Positions 59,244 to 64,000 of a stretch of 64,000 nt of DNA are shown piece after piece. How positions within the stretch are numbered: the first letter of the stretch is position 1; every line of letters starts with the position of its first letter. The notes beneath the pieces were generated by a model that had not been told where the DNA came from, did no database searches, and saw only the letters and a program-made list of their open reading frames with translations. The position numbers were made by a program, and so were the translations under genes. The stretch is from assembly GCA_949987705.1 (NCBI GenBank), contig OX465283.1:49142953-49206952 (forward strand), given 5' to 3'. This stretch comes from Thereva unica. Taxonomy: Eukaryota; Arthropoda; Insecta; Diptera; Therevidae.

Positions 59244-60004
59244 ACACGCAATCGAAACTCAGCAACAACAAATCCTTCCCACAAAATCCCTCTTCTCTGG
59301 TATTAAAAATAACGAAAATATTAACTGCGAAAAACACAGAAACCAAAAACATATAAACATGCGCGATTTCCACCGAATTTATTGGCGTGATATAAGATAA
59401 CTACAAATAAAAACAAAATTTCTTTGAATCTAAACTAAAAACAAAAACCAGAAGAGAGAAACTAACAGAAACAAAAGGAAGGACGTAACCCCCACTATGA
59501 TCGGTTAGGCCACCCCCCCAGTGTGGCCCTCGGGATTAAGGAAGACCCTAACAAGGGTAAGTGATCTCCACCTCTTTTGGATGCTCTTATATAAGACAGC
59601 CCAAACATGACTGGTGCCCATTGACCACCATTCCTCTCTCCCTTATTGACCCCCCCTCTCGTTGGTCCCGGACGGCTCAAGTGACCCCTTATCGCCCTTT
59701 CTTTCGTTTAATTCTATTAAATGGCACGAGTTTTTTTTAAACAGTTTAACTGTCACCCCTTCTGCATCTCTGCATCACGAACCCCACCCCATCCGGCGAG
59801 CTAGCTTGAGCATCGCAAGTCGTGCCGACTTCAGATGCAGAGGATGCAAGCTTTTGGCGATACCCTCCCGGCTGTCGAGCCGTCCCTGCTACCCCTTCTT
59901 CATTCATCCTTTCTCCATCTCTTATTTTTGTGACAACGTCTTTCTGGCCTTTAGGGCTCACTCCCTTCTTCGTGCTCCGGCACAAATTATTCCCGACAGT
60001 TACA
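57706..60004 (+). other. Probable LTR / 5' region of the Ty3/mdg4 element, start undefined
   Basis: Low-complexity A-runs (58688-58722, 59212-59240) and AAT-rich sequence, then GC-richer DNA from 59480. The right boundary is likely GACAGTTACA at 60004, two bases before the primer-binding site. Possible left boundaries are TGTAGTAAGG near 57735 (very long LTR) or the ACGTAACCCCC region near 59485 (about 520 bp). I cannot choose without the 3' LTR, which is outside the window. The N-rich 124-codon frame at 58221-58595 is a by-product of AAT repeats. Confidence 0.4.
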
Positions 60005-60006
60005 AA

Positions 60007-60024
60007 TGGCGCCCAACGGTGGGC
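60007..60024 (+). promoter_or_regulatory. Primer-binding site, tRNA-Lys type
   Basis: TGGCGCCCAACGGTGGGC closely resembles the tRNA-Lys primer site TGGCGCCCAACGTGGGGC used by several retroelements (first 12 bases identical). It stands 2 nt after a TTACA LTR-like end and upstream of gag, as expected. Confidence 0.7.
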
Positions 60025-61307
60025 TAAGGAACTTAATCTGCTTTGAGTTCCTTGGTCTAGCGATCCGATGACATGGACGCGACTGATTGTCACTTGGTGA
60101 CACCTTACTTTTCCCCTCGGCATATCTTTTCTCCTAGTTTGTTTTCCCTCTCATGTCATCGGTTTTAAATATCCTTTTTTTAAATTGCAGCCGAATTTTC
60201 TTTTGAACCCTTTTCCTTGTGGCATGGGCCAGCGAGAGGAGCCCGGAACGAACTTCTTTCAACTTTACGTTCCCTCTCAGTCCAAGTTCCTCCGGCTTCT
60301 GGATTGGGCGAGGGTGCTTACCGCGGCGCCTTAGCCCTTATCACTTTTTCTCTTTCCCCTATTCTATTTTTCTTCTTCTTCACCCACTTCAACTTTCGTT
60401 ATCTTTAAGCGGTAGCCTCCCTAATTTTTGTACGGTTCCTGTCAGTGAGGCTCGGAGTCTGGTTAACAGGCGTACAACGCCTGACTCTGCGCGAGCCTAC
60501 ACTGACAGAGAACACCACTCACTAGTTGTTCTCCCTTTTCTTCCTGTAGCATGGATGGGTGGATCCTGTAACGTCGGTTCTGTCCCGTCTGGGCTATCAG
60601 GCGTCCTATCGCCTGGCCTTGCGACAGAATCGATGTTGCAGAATGCAACCACAACCCCCGTTCAATGAACTTTCTGACATTCCGCCTTCCTGGGGCTCGG
60701 CAGTGTTGCCGAGCAGTTGTGGTGGATTGCCAGAACGTTCACCCCGAAATTCGTGTGGAGGCTTCCATCTCTCGCTTTCCTTCTAATTGGTCAATGGGAA
60801 TCCGGTCACGATAGGGGTGGCCGTATGTAAGATGATAGGGACATCGGTGTTGGGGGTGTTGTTAGGCACTAGTCTAATGCCAACCCCAACATTGATTCCG
60901 AAGGTGAAGGCACTTGGTGTTCCTGACGACGTGGATGCCAATCTGCACTGAGTACAGGCAGACTGTCATCGGCGCCGTCAGCCACCGTACCCTTGGAGGG
61001 GACATCCTTCCCTGGGGCCACATCGTTAAATGAATAAAACATAAAAAGATAATAAAATTTTTCTTCACTGTATGATCATTCTGCTCTCTCTACTTTATTA
61101 TAACTAAATATAGATATATAGATTTTTTTCTCTTCTAATTTTGATTTTCGGATTTTCGTCCTTGAGCAAGGTTTTGCTTGCGAGTTTTTTTCGTTAGGTG
61201 ATAGCCAGTGTTACTGGACGGTCACAGAATTTGCTAACTATAGTCATACCATTTTTTTTAAATTTTGGGTTTCCCTAAGTCACTATCCGCTAGTCGGTCT
61301 CCCAACC
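60025..61307 (+). other. Untranslated leader between PBS and gag
   Basis: About 1.28 kb, GC-richer and pyrimidine-rich (CTTTTCC words), with many short frames on both strands but none with a domain. Long leaders occur in Osvaldo-like elements. May carry packaging or translation signals; none identified. Confidence 0.5.
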
Positions 61308-62462
61308 ATGTCAAGGAATCGGAATGAAAAGGGGCAATTTGCCCCAAGTAAACAGGTTGAAGGAGACGAGGAGAACACTCCATCTGAAGAAGGCGATCTG
61401 GAACGGGACGCCGTGTTGACAGCTCTGGCTGAACAAGTGGCGGCCCTACAGCACGAAATGGAGCGGATGAAACAGCGCGGCCCCCAGGAACCACCCCTAA
61501 ATGAGACTGTGTCTAACTTTCTGCACTTGCCTACGTCGCCTGGAGCGGGGCCCAGTGGCATTCCTCCGCGGTCCAGCAGCGTCGGTGAGCGCCCCCATTA
61601 CCGCCCTGAATATACCGGCTCTGCCATCAGGCAGAAGTCGCCAGTCTTGAACTGGAACCTCAAGTTCACGGGTCGCCCGGGAGAAACCTCGGCAGAGGAA
61701 TTTCTCTATCGACTCGACACCCGAGCTCGAGATGAGGACATATCATCACGGGAGTTGGTGCGGAATGTGGCCGCCTTACTGACAGGACCCGCTGAGGACT
61801 GGTACTGGACCCAGTTCCGGAGACAACATGTCAGTCCCTTGTGGGCGGATTTCAAGTCTGGTCTAGTAGGTCAGTTTGGAGGACTTGAAACAGACTATGA
61901 AATAATCAGTCAGATGCTAGAAACTAAACAATTCAACCAAACCTACGACACTTTCTCGTCAAAGATAATAGCCCTGGCGAACCGCCTAACGCGCCCGATG
62001 CCCCCCCTCGAGCTGATGCGCATCATTATGACTAATTTAAACGCGACCTTGGGGATCGCCATAATCGGATCTACCTACACAGACCTACGCCAGCTCCGCG
62101 AAGCGTGCATTCGTGTGGAGAGATGGCAGAGGGCCAAGAAGGAGGAGAGCCGCCCTTCGCACAGAGTACATGAATTGGACGACTTCCACCCACAGCCACC
62201 GCCCTTGACCCATCCCAACTACCTTCGCGACGCACCAACTCCTGCAGTAGAAGAGATGAGGGCTGACGCTGCTCCGCGCCGCCCCGTCACGTGTTGGAAC
62301 TGCAATCAAGAGGGACACTCGTTCTCGGATTGCCCTTCTCCTCATAGGAAGATTTTCTGTTATAGATGTGGGCGCCCCGAAGTCTACACTACTTCTTGTC
62401 CAGTCTGTTCGGGAAACCGGAACCTGGGTGCGAGGCCCCGGGGAGGTTCGCGCCCGACTTAG
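61308..62462 (+). CDS. Gag polyprotein of Osvaldo-like Ty3/mdg4 retrotransposon
   Basis: 384 residues, apparently intact. A charged N-terminus with a short heptad-like stretch (about residues 40-60, LAEQVAALQHEMERM) precedes a capsid-like domain at residues 115-270: WNLKFTGRPGETSAEEFLYR, LLTGPAEDWYW, FGGLETDYEI and ANRLTRPMPPLELMRIIM. The C-terminus has a normal CCHC knuckle, CWNCNQEGHSFSDC (62292-62333), and a second Cys cluster CYRCGRPEVYTTSCPVC (62358-62408) in which the usual His is Val but an extra CPVC pair follows. Gag packages the RNA into cytoplasmic particles. The start is the first ATG of the frame (61308). The end overlaps the pol frame by 97 nt. Confidence 0.9.
   Translation: MSRNRNEKGQFAPSKQVEGDEENTPSEEGDLERDAVLTALAEQVAALQHEMERMKQRGPQEPPLNETVSNFLHLPTSPGAGPSGIPPRSSSVGERPHYRPEYTGSAIRQKSPVLNWNLKFTGRPGETSAEEFLYRLDTRARDEDISSRELVRNVAALLTGPAEDWYWTQFRRQHVSPLWADFKSGLVGQFGGLETDYEIISQMLETKQFNQTYDTFSSKIIALANRLTRPMPPLELMRIIMTNLNATLGIAIIGSTYTDLRQLREACIRVERWQRAKKEESRPSHRVHELDDFHPQPPPLTHPNYLRDAPTPAVEEMRADAAPRRPVTCWNCNQEGHSFSDCPSPHRKIFCYRCGRPEVYTTSCPVCSGNRNLGARPRGGSRPT
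62411..62456 (+). promoter_or_regulatory. -1 ribosomal frameshift signal (gag to pol)
   Basis: The heptamer GGGAAAC (62411-62417) sits in gag phase as G GGA AAC. After an 8-nt spacer, GGGTGCGA (62426-62433) pairs with TCGCGCCC (62448-62455) around a 14-nt GC-rich loop. Slippage by -1 enters the pol frame, which is open here and continues to the protease. Confidence 0.75.
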
Positions 62463-63217
62463 TCCCTGAAAGTTCCCCCTTTACACCTGATTTATCTACC
62501 AGCCTGTCTAATATCTCTGACCTATCGACAATGGAATCTCTGCCGGCCTTCCCTTCTCCGGAGGTCAGAGCCTCCTTTATGCAACGATGGGCCAATTATT
62601 ATCGAATCCGTAAACGAATATTTAATGACGTTGGCGAACAACCACCAGTTCACAAAGCCCCGCGTATTAGGTCATGTGCAATGGAAAAGCGGGCACACAG
62701 TCAAAAGATCGTCGCCGCCGTATTACATGAGAACGGGGATGATCGACCTTTCGTCAACGTACAGCTTCAAGGTGTGACCATAACAGGCCTGCTGGACACC
62801 GGCGCCAGCATTAGTTGCTTGGGTAGAGGGGCGGAGTTGTTCCTCCAGGAGAACCCGGCCATCAAACTATACCGCTTACGCGCCGATGTCCAGGTAGCTG
62901 ACGGCACGCCTAAGGACGTAATCGGTTTCATTACCGTCCCAATATCTTATGGATCGAGAACCATCACTATGACCTTATATGTAGTTCCTGGCCTGGCCCA
63001 GAACCTTTACCTAGGAGTTGATTTTTGGAGGGCCTTTAGGTTGGCCCCTCATATAATAGGGGAACTCCATCATACCCCACAGCAGGATCCCAATTGTCAT
63101 TACCTTGAGGAGTCTCAACAGGAGCGACTGAACCAGGCCCGAGCGCGGTTCCCGTCTTTCGACACCTGTGGACTCGGCAGAACTCACCTGGAACAGCATG
63201 TGATCGACACTGGCAGA
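62411..63217 (+). CDS. Pol, aspartic protease region (broken at its 3' end)
   Basis: This is the -1 frame relative to gag, open from before 62411 and continuing to a stop at 63280. The protease core has FVNVQLQGVTITGLLDTGAS with the catalytic DTG at 62795-62803, and a second conserved block NLYLGVDFWRAF near 63005-63040. Between them, IGFITVPISYGSRTITMTL is the flap-side strand region. Around 63210-63217 the reading frame changes. The residues that normally link protease to RT in this family are shortened, and the -1 frame then runs to a premature stop at 63280 while RT continues in another frame. No restored sequence is given. The protease is homodimeric in the family; here it would be released from Gag-Pol. 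Confidence 0.8.
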
Positions 63218-64000
63218 GGCACTATCCGGTCTCTCCCGCCATTCAGGCCCTCATGTATGAGGAGGTCGATCGCATGTTGAGTTTAGGTGTGATCGAAGAG
63301 TCCAACAGCCCATGGAACTCGCCCGTGGTCCTGGTTCGGAAACCTGGAAAGGTCCGCCTCTGTTTGGACTCCCGCAAGGTTAATGTAGTAACAGTGAAGG
63401 ATGCCTATCCACTGCCTCATATAGACGGTCTCCTGGGGCGCTTGCAAGACACGAAGTTCATCTCCGCGATTGACCTTAAGGACGCCTTTTGGCAAATTCC
63501 CTTAGAGGAAAAGTCGAGGGAAAAGACGGCCTTCACCGTCCCAGGAAGACCGCTGTATCAATTTACAGTGATGCCGTTCGGGCTTTGTAACGCTCCGCAA
63601 CGCATGTGTCGCCTCATGGATAAAGCGATACCAGGCTCTCTTAGAGAAAATGTGTTTGTCTACTTAGACGATTTGTTGGTGGTGTCTCCTGACTTTGAGA
63701 CTCACCTCAAATTGTTGGAAAAGGTCGCTGACTGCCTTCGTCGCTCCGGTTTGACAGTAAATCTGTCCAAGAGCCGGTTTTGCGTCAGGGAGGTGAAATA
63801 TTTGGGGTTCATCATTGGCGATGGGTCCCTAAAAACGGACCCCGACAAGGTGGCAGCCATCAGGGACTTCCCAGTTCCAAAGTCAGCCAAGCAGGTGAGA
63901 CGCTTTTTAGGCATGACCGGATGGTATAGGCGCTTCATAGGCAACTATGCGAGCATCGCCTCACCCATCACGGACTGCCTAAAGGGTGGCAAATTTGCTT
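63217..64000 (+). CDS. Pol, reverse transcriptase region (continues beyond window)
   Basis: Open to the window end. It begins with HYPVSPAIQALMYEEVDRML and LGVIEESNSPWNSPVVLVRK, followed by RLCLDSRKVN and the first catalytic block FISAIDLKDAFWQIPL (Asp). Next are TAFTVPGRPLYQFTVMPFGL, the active-site FVYLDDLLVVSP (YLDD at 63661-63672), LSKSRFCVREVKYLGFIIGD and the connection start VRRFLGMTGWYRRFIGNY. All core RT motifs are intact and order is typical of Ty3/mdg4 elements. The frame differs from that of the protease, so this copy's Pol is interrupted unless the break is a sequencing error. RNase H, integrase and the 3' LTR lie outside. Confidence 0.9.

Noticed and set aside
59746..60668. Several 120-150-codon frames on both strands around the primer-binding site
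   Set aside because: GC-rich leader and LTR DNA gives long chance frames; they cross the PBS and show no Gag-like motif.

Overview
The window looks like repeat-rich, AT-rich insect nuclear DNA, most likely from a fly (Diptera). The main clues are a Jockey-type LINE 3' half, RTE-like LINEs with APE-type endonuclease, and an Osvaldo-like Ty3/mdg4 retrotransposon. Spliceosomal introns, tRNA-like SINE heads and many TIR elements with TTA/TAA or 8-bp target duplications point the same way. The species assignment is inference. I found no gene that I can defend as a host gene; nearly everything recognisable is a mobile element, a relic of one, or satellite DNA.

Layout. 0.3-2.75 kb: two LINE relics meeting head-on, followed by a TIR element (2750-3252). 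5.1-6.9 kb: Jockey-type LINE 3' end, then an element with hairpin ends and a 146-bp tandem repeat. 7.2-9.9 kb: two TIR elements. 12.7-13.9 kb: a dispersed repeat split by a hAT relic that itself carries a 112-bp palindromic element; the empty site survives at 54.75 kb. 14.4-20.5 kb: a mosaic of inverted and direct repeats around a LINE 3' end whose poly-A runs into a 1.9-kb 14/26-bp satellite. 20.5-21.2 kb: an RTE-like endonuclease relic. 21-30 kb: mostly unassigned AT-rich DNA with a few short TIR elements. 30.9-35.4 kb: Helitron helicase fragment and three LINE relics. 36.1-38.4 kb: four TIR elements nested in one another. 38.9-44.7 kb: a PIF/Harbinger element with two apparently intact genes. 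46.7-49.0 kb: a hAT element with an exact 8-bp target duplication. 50.2-55.3 kb: LINE relics, a perfect 128-bp inverted repeat and two tRNA-like sequences. 56.9-64.0 kb: the 5' part of a Ty3/mdg4 retrotransposon (PBS, gag, protease, RT), running off the window end.

The most coherent functional unit is the Harbinger element. A DDE transposase (minus strand, two exons) and a MADF-domain protein (plus strand, two exons) are interlocked: each gene's second exon lies inside the other gene's intron. The transposase intron also holds a 118-bp satellite array that has been hit by two further transposons, and both insertion sites can be read from the satellite itself. The Ty3/mdg4 element shows a textbook -1 frameshift signal between gag and pol: heptamer, 8-nt spacer and stem. 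Its pol frame is broken once before RT.

Limits: all coordinates of relics and repeat arms are read by eye, usually good to within a few to tens of bases. Family names rest on protein motifs, not on database searches.
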